A DNA stretch of 64,000 bases from Viola odorata (Eukaryota > Streptophyta > Magnoliopsida > Malpighiales > Violaceae). The stretch spans positions 38,573,656-38,637,655 of the forward strand of contig OY829539.1 of assembly GCA_963691705.1 (NCBI GenBank), given 5' to 3'. The notes under the pieces were generated by a model that saw only the letters and a list, made by a program, of their open reading frames with translations, had not been told where the DNA came from and did not search any database. Positions within the stretch are counted from its first letter, which is position 1. Each line of letters starts with the position of its first letter. This document shows positions 10,634 to 22,081 of the stretch, piece by piece. The position numbers were made by a program, and so were the translations under genes.

Positions 10634-13600
10634 CTAGCTTTCCTCGTATGTTGGAAACCCTTTCAGGAATGGTTTGAGTCTCTGTCCATTGACTTTGAAC
10701 TCAATACTTGTCTTCCCATTCTTAATATCCACCGCAACATGAGGGTAGATGTTAGTGATAACATATGGACCTTCCCATTTAGTCTTAAGCTTATCAGGAA
10801 AGAGCTTAAATTGAGAATTGTACAAAAGAACCTTCCCCCCAAGCTGGAGGTTTTTCTCGACTATCTTTTTATCATGGTATGCTTTCATCCTGATCTTAGC
10901 TAAGAGCTGGTTATCATATGCTTGGTTCCTCAGTTCCTCCATCTCGTGGATTTGAAGCTTCCTTTCCTCACCTGCCTGGTCGTACCTTAGATTGCATTTC
11001 CGAATTACCCAATAAGCTCTATGTTGCATACCTACTAGCAGGTGGCACGCTTTCCCGTACACTACTTTATATGGAGTCATTCCTATGGGAGTTTTGTAGG
11101 CGATCTTGTATGCCCACAACGCATCATCCAACCTTTGGCTCTAATCTCGGTGATCTAGGCCAACTATCTTAGCTAAGATCGACCTATTTGATACCTCCGC
11201 TTGGCCATTTGACTGAGGGTGATAGGCAGTGGAAACCCTATGCGTTACACCATACTTCCTGAAAAGTGAAACAATAATCCTATTGCAAACATGTGTTCCA
11301 CGGTCGCTAATGATCCCTCTAGGCACACCAAATCTGTTCAAAATGTTAGTTTTCAAAAATGAAACAACAGTTTTAGCATCATTGGTCCTAGTCGCTTTCG
11401 CTTCTATCCATTTAGACACGTAATCCATAGCAAGCAATATATATTATTTTCCATTTGACATAGGGAAAGCCCCATAAAATCAATACCCCATAAATCAAAA
11501 ATCTCACAATTTAATATAACATTCATTGGCATTTGACTTTTAGCGCTTATGTTCGCTATCTTTCGGCATTTAGGGCATGTCTTACAGAATCTATAGCTAT
11601 CGTGAAATAGAGTAGGCCAATAAAATAACGACTCAAAGACTTTTAAGGCTGTCCTCTTAGCTCCAAAATGTCCAAAACATGCATAAGAATGACAAAATCT
11701 TAAGACAGACGAGATCTCACTTTTAGGAATACATCTCCTAATCAATTGATCAAATCCAATTTTCCAAAGATAAGGGTCATCCCAGACGAAATACCTGCTG
11801 TCATGCTTAATCTTTACCTTTTCTTGAGTCGTTAAGTCTCCATGATGCTTACCCGTGGCTAAGAAATTGACGAGATCAACAAACCATGGTCTAATCGCCT
11901 GGACAACATATAGGTGTTCGTTTGGGAAATCATCTCTGATTGGTTCCGAATCGCCTTTTACAAGGCATCTGCTCAGGTGGTCCGCAACTAAGTTTTCCTT
12001 TCCTGCTTTGTCCTTAATCTCCAGATTATATTCCTGCAAAAGTAAAATCCAGCGGATCAGTCTTGGCTTAGATTCTGATTTGGTCAGGAGATACCTCAAG
12101 GTCGCATGGTTAGAAAAGACTATGACTTTTGTTCCCAACAAATACGATCTGAATTTATCCAATGCAAACATTATTGCAAACAACTCTTTTTCCGTTGTGG
12201 TATAGTTCTTTTGTGCCTCGTCAAGCATCTTAGAGGCGTAGTAGATCAGGTGTGGATCTCTACCCTTCTTCTGCCCTAGAACCGCACCAACGACTGAGTT
12301 GCTACCGTCACACATCATCTCGAATGGGTGACTCCAATCTGGTGCTTGTATGATTAGGGTTGTCGTGAGTTTCTCCTTGATCTTTTCAAACGCAACTTGG
12401 CAAGCTTCGTCAAAATTGAAGTCCACTTCTTTTTGTAACAACTTGCACATTGGCTCCACGATCTTTGAGAAGTCTTTGATAAACCTGCGATAAAATCCTG
12501 CGTGGCTAAGAAAACTTCTAACCTCACGCACGCATGAGGGGTAAGGCAAGCGTTTAATAACATCAATCTTAGCCTGGTCGACTTCTATGCCTTTCTTGGA
12601 AACTACATGGCCTAAGACAATACCTTGTTCTACCATAAAGTGGCATTTTTCAAAGTTTAACACAAGATTAGTGGTCACACATCTTTTCAAAACATTTTTC
12701 ATATTAGATAAGCATTGATCAAAATCATCACCATAGACGGTGAAGTCATCCATGAACACTTCAATACCTTTTTTCATATAGTCTGAAAAGATACTAACCA
12801 TACACCTGAAAGGTGGCTGGTGCGTTGCACAATCCAAATGACATCCTCCTATACGCAAAGGTTCCGAAGGGACATGTGGATGTCGTCTTCTCTTGGTCTT
12901 CTAACGCCACTAGGATTTGATGAAATCCCGAATAACCATCCAAGAAATAGTAGTGGGATTTCCCAGTCAGTCGTTCCACTATTTGGTCAATGAATGGTAA
13001 TGGAAAGTGGTCTTTCCTCAGGACTTGGTTAAGTCTGCGGTAGTCTATGCAGACCCTCCAGCCATTCTGAATTCTTGTGGTCCTTTTGACTCAATCTTCT
13101 CCTTCGGTCACAGTAATCCCTGTCTTCTTAGGTACAACCTGCACAGGGGAAACCTATGAACTATCAGAGATCGGGTAAATAATTCCAGCATCAAGCAACT
13201 TAATAATTTCTTTCTTGACAACTTCCATCATCGGAGGGTTTAGCCTCCTTTGGGGTTGTCAGACTGTTTTCTTATCCTCTTCCACTTGTATCTTGTAGGT
13301 ACAAATGGTCAAGGATATGCCCTTGATATCTGCCAAGGTCCACCCAATAGCCTCTTTATGTTCCTTCAACACGTCTGTCAATCTGGCTTCTTCCTCGCTA
13401 GAAAGCTTAGCTGAGATTATTATTGGCAGAGTTTTGTCTTTGCCTAGATAGGCATATTTATGGTGTTCTGGCAACTCCTTAAGATCCAGCTTGGGTGCCT
13501 GCACAATAGATGGTAAAACTTTAGAATCAGACACGCTCAACAATGGGCAATTCAATGCTTCCTTCAATGGTTCAGTCTCATGAAGATCTGTTAAGATCTC

Positions 13601-14517
13601 CCTTAGATCTTCTCGATTTCCCACTCGGACAAAATCAAGTGGGTCAGTAGCACACAAATCTGCAGTTTCTTCTTCGATGGGGTATAAAATATCAATAAAA
13701 TTAACATTGTGCGTCTCATTTTGATATTTTAATCCCTCCTTCATATAGAACTTATGGAGCACATCTATCTTTGCTCTAGTTTCTTCTTCGATGAGATCCT
13801 TCATATATTTTAATCCCAAAAAAGTCCAAAGTGATACTACCTTCATAAACATCTATCTTTGCTCTAGCTGACCTAAGGAAAGGTCTCCCTAGGAGCACAT
13901 CTGTTGTACAAGAAGGTAAGTCAGAATCCATCTCAACAATATAAAAATCCACAGGGTATATAAAATTATTGACTTGGACAAGAACGTCCTCTACCAATCC
14001 CTTAGGATGAATTGAATCACCACCTGTGTCTTTTTCATTGGTCCCATTTGTAATGTCTCGTATTCTCTCAAGGACATCACGTTGATTCCAGCTCCTAAGT
14101 GGTAAAGAGACTTTTCCACCGTTTTGTTCCCAATCTTGCAAGGGATGGTGTAGGTTCCTTGATCTCCGCATTTCTACAGGACTTTATTTTGAAGTACTGA
14201 GGAAACATTCTGCATAAGATTCACCCTCTCAATTCTCACAAGTTTCCTTTTGTTAGTATAGAGTTCTTTCAAAAATTTTGCATAAGAAGGTACTTTAGAA
14301 ATTAAATCTAGCATGGGAATATTCACTGCCACTTTGCCAAAAATGTTCATGAATTCCTTAGCCTCATCTTAGCCACTGACTTGGCCAAGATTGGCTGCTC
14401 TTTTTCTGTCTCGGCTGGAATATCAATCTTAGTCTCAGTCTTGCCCAAGATTGGTTCCAGCTGAGACTTGGCCAAGATTGGCTGCTCTTTTTCTTTCTCG
14501 CATTGAATGTAACGCCG
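10634..14517 (-). pseudogene. Athila copy C pol polyprotein, 5'-truncated and broken
   Basis: Minus strand, in order: end of gag and protease (14517-13776; DVLLGRPFLRSARAKIDV is the protease C-end), a linker (13852-13259), reverse transcriptase (about 13250-12400; [19 protein letters not shown] and an FMDD active site), RNase H (about 12330-11950), integrase zinc finger and core (about 11750-11141; [23 protein letters not shown] keep D, D and E) and integrase C-end (11131-10634; HRLKPF-type motif as QRLKPF). Several frameshifts and stops split it. In RNase H an Asp expected in SDHATL is Asn (codon 12109-12111). gag is missing: homology stops at about 14517, against Tat-type DNA. It is closely related in layout to copy A but clearly older. 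Confidence 0.85.
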
Positions 14518-15676
14518 CTCCAAAGGGCTCGGCCCTAGAGGGGAAGGACCAAGACGGTTGCTCGGGGAGGGTGAAGGTTCGACGGCTCTGTCCGAGCTTC
14601 TCGTTTCATCTAGAATTGGCTACCAGATCATCGCGGGAGAACAGACTCAAGCTAACCCATAACAAGGGTATTTGATAGTGACGACGAGGATATGGATGTT
14701 AAACCAGACCTCCGCCATGCTTCTTCCTCTCACCGGAAAAAGCTTCGAACAAACACGAGTGGACAGGCTATCAGAGTTTCTTCTGTTAGTGCGGCGGCTG
14801 CTTCCATACCTGTCGTTTCATCCAAGGAAAGTGCTTCTCAGTCGGTGAAGGCTACTGAGGCGTCAGCTGCCACTCGTTCTACCGAGGCGGGGACCCTACC
14901 GGTGACAGGCTTTCCTTCTACAACTATCGCTCCTGATTCTCCAATTTCTCACTGTATTCTCAACAGTCAATCTTTCCTATGGCGGCCCTAACGGGACCCC
15001 GAACTATCATATGACCTTGACAGGGTTCTGTTTTGACAGTCTCCGTGCTATCGGGGTGTCCAATCCATTTTCTAGAGATGAGTTTACCGCACCCTTGATA
15101 GGGGAAATGATGAGTTCCCGCGAAGAGAAAGAGAAATTTCTTCAGCTTTCTTCGAAGGCCCGCCACCGGTATATTATGAATGACTCTCTGGATACCTTCC
15201 GCCATCTGAACTATCTGTTCGACGCTCATGACAATGAATTGTGAAACTTTTCTAGCCCGGTATGTGCTCAAAAGATGCAGCTTGACCGAACGGCGGACCA
15301 AGTGAGGTTGCTAACACGTCTCCATGACGAGTCACGGAAGGAGCTAAGCAGAGAGAGATCCGCAGGGAAAGCGAAGGTTGAGGTTCTGGAGGCAGAGTTA
15401 GCGTTGGAAAAGAAGAAAAATCTCCTTCTTCGCGAAGAGATGCTGGCTCGAGATGAGGAGTTTGCCAGGACACCGCTGAAAATGGAGTGGTGGAAAAAGA
15501 AGGTCTTGGAAGCCTTCACCTCTGGATTCGCAGCCCGTTTTAAGGGTGACTCTTCTGATCCGGCCCAAGTTGCTGACTATGTTTCTGCCGTGATGGACGA
15601 GGTTAGCGAAAGTAGGAATGGCTCGTCTGCCCCGGAGGGAGAAAGGACTGACGACAACGGTGGTGCGGGTGCCTAA
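14518..15676 (+). pseudogene. Relic of a Tat antisense gene, last exon
   Basis: Three plus-strand pieces (14692-14991, 15011-15244, 15275-15676) look like the last exon of the antisense genes at 16359-18620 and 61284-63611. They share a polar Ser/Ala-rich start, then FSRDEFTAPLIGEMMSSREE aligning with the DEVSALLASQILASSAERE segment, then a charged coiled coil (LEAELALEKKKNLLLREEML) and a short acidic tail. A frameshift lies between the first two pieces and an in-frame TGA between the last two. The first two exons are absent. The upstream 14518-14690 is G-rich and unassigned. It probably came from a third, otherwise deleted Tat copy in the same orientation as Tat A. Confidence 0.6.
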
Positions 15677-16358
15677 CATTTTCCCCGAGGGGTGACTCGA
15701 GTGGCGCAGCAAATTCTTGAATCTCCCCTTTGATTGTTACTCCATTCGCTATCTGTATTTCTTTTATTCTTCCCTAGAAAATCATTTGACATCGTTCTTT
15801 CTGTAATAATGTTGACGCCATGCAGCCTTTGTCGCACCGTTTAGTTCATTGTATTGTTGCTGTTATTCTCTCGTCGTTAGCCTCTCTGTTCTGTCGCGCC
15901 GTTTCGCGAGGTCGCGCTGTGAGGCTAGCACTGCTCTTTAGGTCATTAAATGCTGCAAATCCCAAATTAATGCGATTTGAAGAGTAATGATGTGGAAAGA
16001 CACGTGTCCCTCTTTCGAAGAGGCGTTTGCAGCAAGCGCCTTCTAGGGAGATGCGAGTGCTGAAGCGTTTCATCAACGTCATTTTAAAACTTACGCCTTC
16101 TCGCGCGTGCCACACTCTTTGTCACACTGTTTTGCCATATGTCAGTTGTTAATTGGTCGTGCCTTTTTTACCCTCTCAGGGTTGCATATAATATTTTCCC
16201 TATCTCCTCTTTCTCTTTTAATCTCCTTTCTCGTCCGTTATTACCTTCTGGAAAATAACCCGCGCCGCTTCTTCTTTTCTGGTCTGGGACTCCTGGTATT
16301 TTCTTTTGCGAAGGTACACACGCCCTTTCTTTCTTTTTCTTTCTTATTTTTGCTGGTC
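15677..16358 (+). promoter_or_regulatory. Upstream region of the Tat A antisense gene
   Basis: No coding sequence is supported. The first part resembles the downstream sequence of the relic antisense gene; from about 15950 it matches the region upstream of the Tat B antisense gene (ACACGTGT, then GGCGTTTGC.GC). A TATA-like CATATAATA lies at 16185-16193, about 170 bp before the ATG, followed by a CT-rich leader. The Tat A 3' LTR expected here (about 580 bp, TGATAA ends) is not present. Confidence 0.45.
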
Positions 16359-17082
16359 ATGGCTAAGACTCGTTCTAAGAAATCTGCTGAGGAAGGGGAT
16401 CCTCAAAGGTCTGTTAGGGAAGAAAAAATTGATAATACGCCCACTTCTCTCTATACTCTGCCTTTAATTCATCGCAAATTGGCCGAGTCTAGTGCTCGGT
16501 TCCCTAAGGATTATCCCATGCATTTTGCTTCTGAATCGCTCCGCCTGAATTGTCCTTTACCTTGTAATAGTAGAATGTTGTATGCTAAATTGTTTGATTA
16601 TGGGTTTCGGCTTCCCCTCGATCCACTCGTGAAACTATTGCTGGCTGATTTCGACTTGGCTCCGGCTCAGTTGAGCCCTAACGCGATTTGCGTTGTTAGT
16701 GCCTTTGCGGCATTGTGCCGATTCAAAGGGATTGAATCCCCCTCTTTAGCGTTACTTCATAATATTTTCCAGCTGTACTCTCGTAAGGGGGTGATATCGA
16801 TATCTCCCCGTTATGAAGATAGCTCGCTGAAGCCCTTTACTTAGAAACTCATGGGCATTGAATCCTCCGTTCCTGGCTGGAAGGAGGGATTTTTTATTGT
16901 TGACCTGCCTGAGCCTTTATGGAGGGTCGACTTTAATGAAGAAATTAAAGATGGGGCTTTGGGTAGCAGGAAACCCCTTTCTGACCCGGAAGATGGTTGG
17001 TTGAAGACGCTGCTTCAACTGGACTTTAGCGTTGACGCCCGTAAAGTGGCTAACGGGTTGGATATGGAGAAATGCAAAAAGG

Positions 17083-17150
17083 GTGAGCGTTTGGCCTTTT
17101 TCCTTTACTCTGCAGGGAAGTACTAACGCTAACATTTTGTAACTGTGTAG
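17083..17150 (+). other. Intron 1 of Tat A antisense gene
   Basis: A 68-bp GTGAGC...GTGTAG segment with TACTAAC at 17121-17127, 23 bp before the acceptor. Without splicing the frame ends at the TAA inside TACTAAC. The Tat B intron has the same length, phase and branch word. Confidence 0.75.
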
Positions 17151-17446
17151 TGCCTCCATTTGGTTGGGAGCCTGAGTACTTTCGAAGGAAGAGGAAACGG
17201 GAGCAAAGGAAAAAGGCAGAAGCCGAGGCCGAAGCTGTCACAGCTGCTACCGCTGTTGAAAGGGAGGTTACCGCTACTACTCTAGACACTGCCCAAACGC
17301 CGCCTCCACGAACTCGTGCTGTGAAGAAGAAGAGGGCTGGAAGAGCTATCGTTACACATCTCACTTCTACCCACACTGTCGTTTCTTCGGAGGCGACAGC
17401 TGATACGATCCCTTTTGGAATTCCTCTGATTCCTTTAGACACCCAG

Positions 17447-17513
17447 GTACTTATTTCCCCTACCGCTTTCTTTCTTTCCGCACAATTTTCTTATTATGCT
17501 TTTGTGGTATGAG
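17447..17513 (+). other. Intron 2 of Tat A antisense gene
   Basis: A 67-bp GTACTT...TATGAG segment, T-rich, between ..DTQ and EVGAV; the Tat B counterpart joins ..NTAT to EAVIV at the same phase (0). Confidence 0.6.
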
Positions 17514-18620
17514 GAAGTCGGCGCTGTTCCTGCTCATTCATCTTCTCAAGGCAGTATGTCTATCGCGGAGTCCCTCATAGAGCGTCAGAAGAAGGCTCGC
17601 TATGAGCTTCATAATAGCCCTTCGTCGTCTACCGCTAATCCTCCTCTGACGGCCCTTGGGGGCGGTGGTGCGCCTATTGACCAATCGCAAGGCGCTAGTT
17701 TCGGCGGTGATCCTCACACTTTTGGTGATTCTCCGATCTATTCTACTTCCGCTGCTGCAGGCTTTAACTCAAACGCTTTTAATCTTGGCGGGGAGGGGTC
17801 TTTTGTTCCTAACATGGGAGGCTCCAATAACCGCCCTCCTTCTCCCTCTACTCTACTTTTCGTTCTGATGTCTCCGCGTGCTGCCGCGAGGGGTGGCCCT
17901 GTTCCTAACTTGATGGCTGGTGCCACTTCATATCTTCCTCCCGTTATCCCTACTCACCAGATTGACTTGCGCTCTTTTAGAGATAACGCTTTACAATTTC
18001 CAGCGGATGCTAGCAGTGACGCTATCCTCGTGTCTACCTCCTTCCTGGCGGCTGAGATGATGTTTCTTCAAAGAGAGAGGGATGCCTTTGTGGCTAAGAG
18101 TCAACAGGAGCGCATAAACTTCCTCCGTTCTCAAGTGTTTCCTTCCTTCTGCCATCTCTATTACATGGACGAGAAAAATGCCAGAGTGACGGCAGACGGG
18201 CAAGGGGAGATAGATAAGCTGATGTCTGAGCGTCAGGATCTCCTGGATGCCCTTACCGCTGCCAAACAAGAATCAGAGACTGCTAAGCGGGAGGCAGCGA
18301 CTGCTAAGCGGGAGGTGGAAGCTGTTAGGCTTGCCTTAGAGGAGGAGAAACAGAAGGGTATTGCTTTGAACGAACTCCTTTCTCAGGAGAAAGCCGAGTT
18401 AGGCCGGGAGAGGCAGAGGAATGCTGAGATATCTGCCGATCTTGCTCTTTCTGCTGAGAAGAGCCGTTCGTACTTGAAGGAAGGTGGCGCAGTCATGGCG
18501 GAGGCCTTTATGTATAATTACGGGGTAGAGAACCTTCGTATTCAAGTTCTTTCTGATGAGGACTTCTATCGCTCAAGAACCGTTCAGCAAGGAGGAGGTA
18601 ATACGTCAACTGCTCCTTAG

Positions 18621-19140
18621 GCATCATGCCTTATTTATTTTTGATTTTTGTAGCCGATGCGCCTTCCTCTATTTTGTAATATTATTTCGTAATATTAACA
18701 ATATTACTTCTCTCTCGGTTAGGCCACTGCTTTTTGAATGGAATTTCTTTATCCACTTCGCTTCATAATACTATTTGTGCGATTGTTCAACCGCGGCGTT
18801 TGCTGCCGTGTTTCTGTTCTTGGAGACATATCAGTTCTGTAATGGCTTGACTTTCAACACAGGCTTTCCATCTGTATCATTCTGTTAACTTATCATTGTG
18901 TCTCTAGTAGTATTTCTGAGGACGAATCATCGTTACTTCTATCCGTGTTGTCTCAACTCCATGTCACCCTTTGTTGTTAGGGGAATTATCTAGCCTTGCT
19001 ATATTCAGGCCTGCCACGACAATGTTGCTGTGATGCGGACACCTCTCCAGCTCTACTTCACCGGGTATCAACCGCTCGGTTACTAGCTGGGGTATCTCTT
19101 TTCATTTTAAATATCAATGGTTGGCTTGGGGCGTGCTTCC
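18621..19140. other. Region downstream of Tat A antisense gene
   Basis: T-rich sequence between the antisense stop and the tandem array, with no gene. It would hold the 3' untranslated region and polyadenylation site of the antisense transcript, but no single signal is convincing. Confidence 0.4.
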
Positions 19141-20400
19141 TCTTAGTGAGCAGTCTGATTAGGACCGGGCATCACAAGGATAGGATTTTCACTCCCAAGC
19201 GCCGAATCCTCACATCTCTGGAGTGTGCCTCGTCTTAGTGGTCAGTCTATGTGAGCACGGTTGCCACAAGGATAGGATTTTCACTTCCAAGACGGAGTTG
19301 GTCTCTCCTCGGGGCGTGCCTCGTCTTAATGGGCCGTCTTTGTGAGCACGGTTGCCACAAGGATAGGATTTTCACTCCCGAGGATGCCGGGGCCTGCCTC
19401 GTCCTAATGGGTCATCTATGTGAGCACGGTTGCCACAAGGATAGGATTTTCACTCCCGGGGGCTGAATCCTCACGTCTCTGGAGCGTGCCTCGTCTTAGT
19501 GGTCCGTCTATGTGAGCACGGTTGCCACAAGGATAGGATTTTCACTTCCAGGACGGAGTTGGTCTCTCCTCGGGGCGTGCCTCGTCTTAATGGGCCGTCT
19601 TTGTGAGCACGGTTGCCACAAGGATAGGATTTTCACTCCCGAGGATGCCAGGGCCTGCCTCGTCTTAATGGGCCGTCTATGTGAGCACGGTTGCCACAAG
19701 GATAGGATTTTCACTCCCGGGGGCTGAATCCTCACGTATCTGGAGCGTGCCTCGTCTTAGTGGTCCGTCTATGTGAGCACGGTTGCCACAAGGATAGGAT
19801 TTTCACTTCCAGGACGGAGTTGGTCTCTCCTCGGGGCGTGCCTCGTCTTAATGGGCCGTCTTTGTGAGCACGGTTGCCACAAGGAGAGGATTTTCACTCC
19901 CGAGGATGTCGGGGCCTGCCTCGTCTTAATGGGCCGTCTATGTGAGCACGGTTTCCACAAGGATAGAATTTTCACTCCCGGGGGCTGAATCCTTACGTCT
20001 CTGGAGCGTGCCTCGTCTTAGTGGTCCGTCTATGTGAGCATGGTTGCCACAAGGATAGGATTTTCACTTCCAGGATGGAGTTGGTCTCTCCTCGGGGCGT
20101 GCCTCGTCTTAATGGGCCGTCTTTGTAAGCACGGTTGCCACAAGGATAGGATTTTCACTCCCGAGGATGCCGAGGCCTGCCTCGTCTTAATAGGCCGTCT
20201 ATGTGAGCACGGTTGCCACAAGGATAGGATTTTCACTCCCGGGGGCGTTGGGGCGTGCCTCGTCTTAATGGGTCGTCTATGCGAGCACGGTTACCACAAG
20301 GATAGGATTTTCACTCCCAACGCTATGTCATGACAGGGCGTGCCTCGTCTTAGTGAGCTGTCTGATCAGGATCAGCATCACAAGGATAGGATTTTCACTC
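19141..20400 (+). repeat. Tat A tandem repeat array, 261-bp higher-order unit
   Basis: The word CACAAGGATAGGATTTTCACT or a one-base variant occurs about 15 times, from about 19172 to 20378. From 19249 the monomers come in sets of three of 91, 78 and 92 bp, making a 261-bp unit repeated about four times (starts near 19249, 19510, 19771 and 20032). Copies are very alike. Repeated short ORFs in both strands here follow from the repeat and are not genes. The array lies between the integrase end of the element (minus) and the antisense gene (plus); tandem repeats in the 3' untranslated region are known in Tat-lineage elements. Confidence 0.9.
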
Positions 20401-20501
20401 CTGGCATTCTTCATTACCTGCATATTTCTAGTTGCAAAGCGCACGGAGAGTGCTTCTGATTCATTTGTTAGAATAATACTGATATTACCTGATAAGAAAG
20501 A

Positions 20502-22076
20502 CTAGTTTCTGGCATGGTACAGATTCAGCCGAGCTATGTTCCAAGAGTTTTGCAGGGGAGTCCCCTCGAGTATTTCCAAATGGTATGCTCCTCTCCCAAC
20601 GACGCGGGTGACACAGTATGGTCCGTCCCAATTTGGGCTAAGCTTCCCCATGCGTTGCCCTGCTGCTCGTTTATCTTTGAGCACTAGATCCCCTACTTTA
20701 AGCAATCACTCTCTCGCTTGCCTGTTGTGATACTGTGCCATTTTTCTTTTGTAGTGCAGGGTTTTTAGGAGAGTCTCCTCGTGTATCTCTAGTAGTGTAT
20801 CAAGGTTAGCACGTAACCTTTCTTCATTGGTTTCCTCTCTGAAATGAGACACTCGAAGGCTTATGGTGCCAATTTCTACCGGCGTGACGGCTTCTATTCC
20901 AAAGGCCAACGCGAATGGGGTTTCTCCCGTGCTAGCCTTGACGGTCATGCGGTAGGCTCACAATACGTATGACAGCTCATCTGGCCATTTCTTTTTGGAA
21001 CCTTCCAGGATTCTTTTGATGCCGCTAAGGATACTGCGGTTGGTCACTTTGGCCTGGCCATTGGTTTGAGGGTGTGCTACGGAAGAGAATCTTTGTTCGA
21101 TCTGAAATTCTGCACACTGATCTGTGAAGAATTGGCTCATAAACTGCGTTCTGTTGTCGCTAACTAGTACACGAGGTACCCCAAACCGCATAATAACTTG
21201 GTGCTTAAAGAAATGCCAGATTTTCTCAGTAGTGATGGTGGCTAACGCCTCTGCTTCTGCCCATTTTGTGAAATAGTCTACCGCCATGACCACAAATTTT
21301 AATTGAGATCTGGCCTTTGGAAACGGGCCCAAAATGTCAATGCCCCATTTGGCAAACGGGCATGGAGCGACTATCTCTGAAATCTGCTCGGCCGGTTTTC
21401 GAGGGATCTTAGCGTATTCTTGACATTTCTGACAGGTTTTTACAAAATCGTGGCAATCTCTCCGAATAGTGGGCCAGTAGAAGCCTGACCGAAAGACTCA
21501 GGCTGCCAAGGTGTCGCTGGCGACGTGCATGCCGCATATTCCTTCATTAATTTCTCGCAACACGTGAAGCCCTTCCTGCTCTGATATGCACTTAGCGGCC
21601 GGATGGGAGAAACATCTCCGGATCAGTTCCCCATTGTAGTACGTGCATCGTGCCGCTTGTTTCAGGATTTTCCTTTTTTCCACGTTTTCCACCGGTAGCT
21701 CGTCATGCTTCAGATATTTTATTACTGGGATTCTCCAGTCGTTCTCTACTTCCTCCACGCAAAGCGATGCTTGTTCTTCCATGAAAGAAGGTGTGGATAG
21801 CTCCCCGTAGTGCACATCCTTGGGTACGGAGACTTCTAAATTGGCTGCTATTTTGGCGAGATTGTCAGCTTCCGCATTATCCTCCCTGGGAATATGCTCA
21901 AAGGTGACTTGAGTGCCTTTTTCCTGTATTTCTGACAGCTCACGCTTTACTTTGGCCAGGTATTGAATCATGATAGGCTCTCTGGCTTGGGAGTTCCCTA
22001 GAACTTGGTCTATTATCAGTTTAGAATCTCCGCGTATCTTTAAGCGTAGACCGCGTTCTGCTCCTGTGGCATGCGC
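20502..22076 (-). pseudogene. Tat A pol, 3' part: second RNase H end and integrase
   Basis: Minus strand. 22076-21498 is the rest of the archaeal-type RNase H (GDSKLIID-type region, then EDNAEADNLAKIAAN) and the integrase zinc finger start (GLHVLREINEGICGMH). 21332-20958 is the integrase core (MGPFPKARSQ, LVSDNRTQF, NGQAKVTNR), and 20948-20502 the C-end (NWDGPYCVTRVVGRGAY). Stops lie near 21498, 20958 and 20706, mostly where CGA or TGG codons would mutate to TGA. The third catalytic residue, Glu in NGQAEV, is Lys (codon 21048-21050), so this integrase would be inactive even if made. It continues across the Athila insertion to 35329. Confidence 0.85.
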
Positions 22077-22081
22077 GGCTT
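22077..22081 (+). repeat. Target site duplication GGCTT, left
   Basis: GGCTT lies directly before the TGATAG start of the 5' LTR and is repeated at 35324-35328 directly after the 3' LTR. Five bases is usual for Ty3/gypsy integration. Confidence 0.95.

Larger units (their letters stand above)
16359..18620 (+). pseudogene. Tat A antisense gene, three exons, one stop
   Basis: This gene runs opposite to its host element. Exons are 16359-17082, 17151-17446 and 17514-18620; joined they give 709 codons in frame (phases 1 and 0). Exon 1 begins MAKTRSKK and contains a segment like the gypsy-type 'Transposase_28' family (LPLDPLVKLLLADF, LAPAQLSPNAICVV). Exon 2 is short and basic (RRKRKREQRKK, a possible nuclear signal). 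Exon 3 has a Gly/Ser-rich stretch and a long coiled coil rich in Glu, Lys and Ala. One TAG at 16842-16844 interrupts exon 1 where Tat B has Trp, so this copy is probably dead. Introns and order match 61284-63611. Function unknown; extra antisense ORFs are known in Tat-lineage elements. Confidence 0.75.

Noticed and set aside
16107..16358. 84-codon N-terminal extension of the antisense gene
   Set aside because: Hydrophobic by CT-rich leader composition and not shared by Tat B, whose homology starts at MAKTR.
19251..20333. Repeated 68-99 codon ORFs on both strands of the array
   Set aside because: They recur every 261 bp as a by-product of the repeat, with no stop in one register; no start context or known domain.
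19141..20400. CRISPR-like regular repeats
   Set aside because: Plant retrotransposon context, spacers are themselves repeated, and monomers vary in length in a fixed triplet pattern; this is a tandem satellite-like array.
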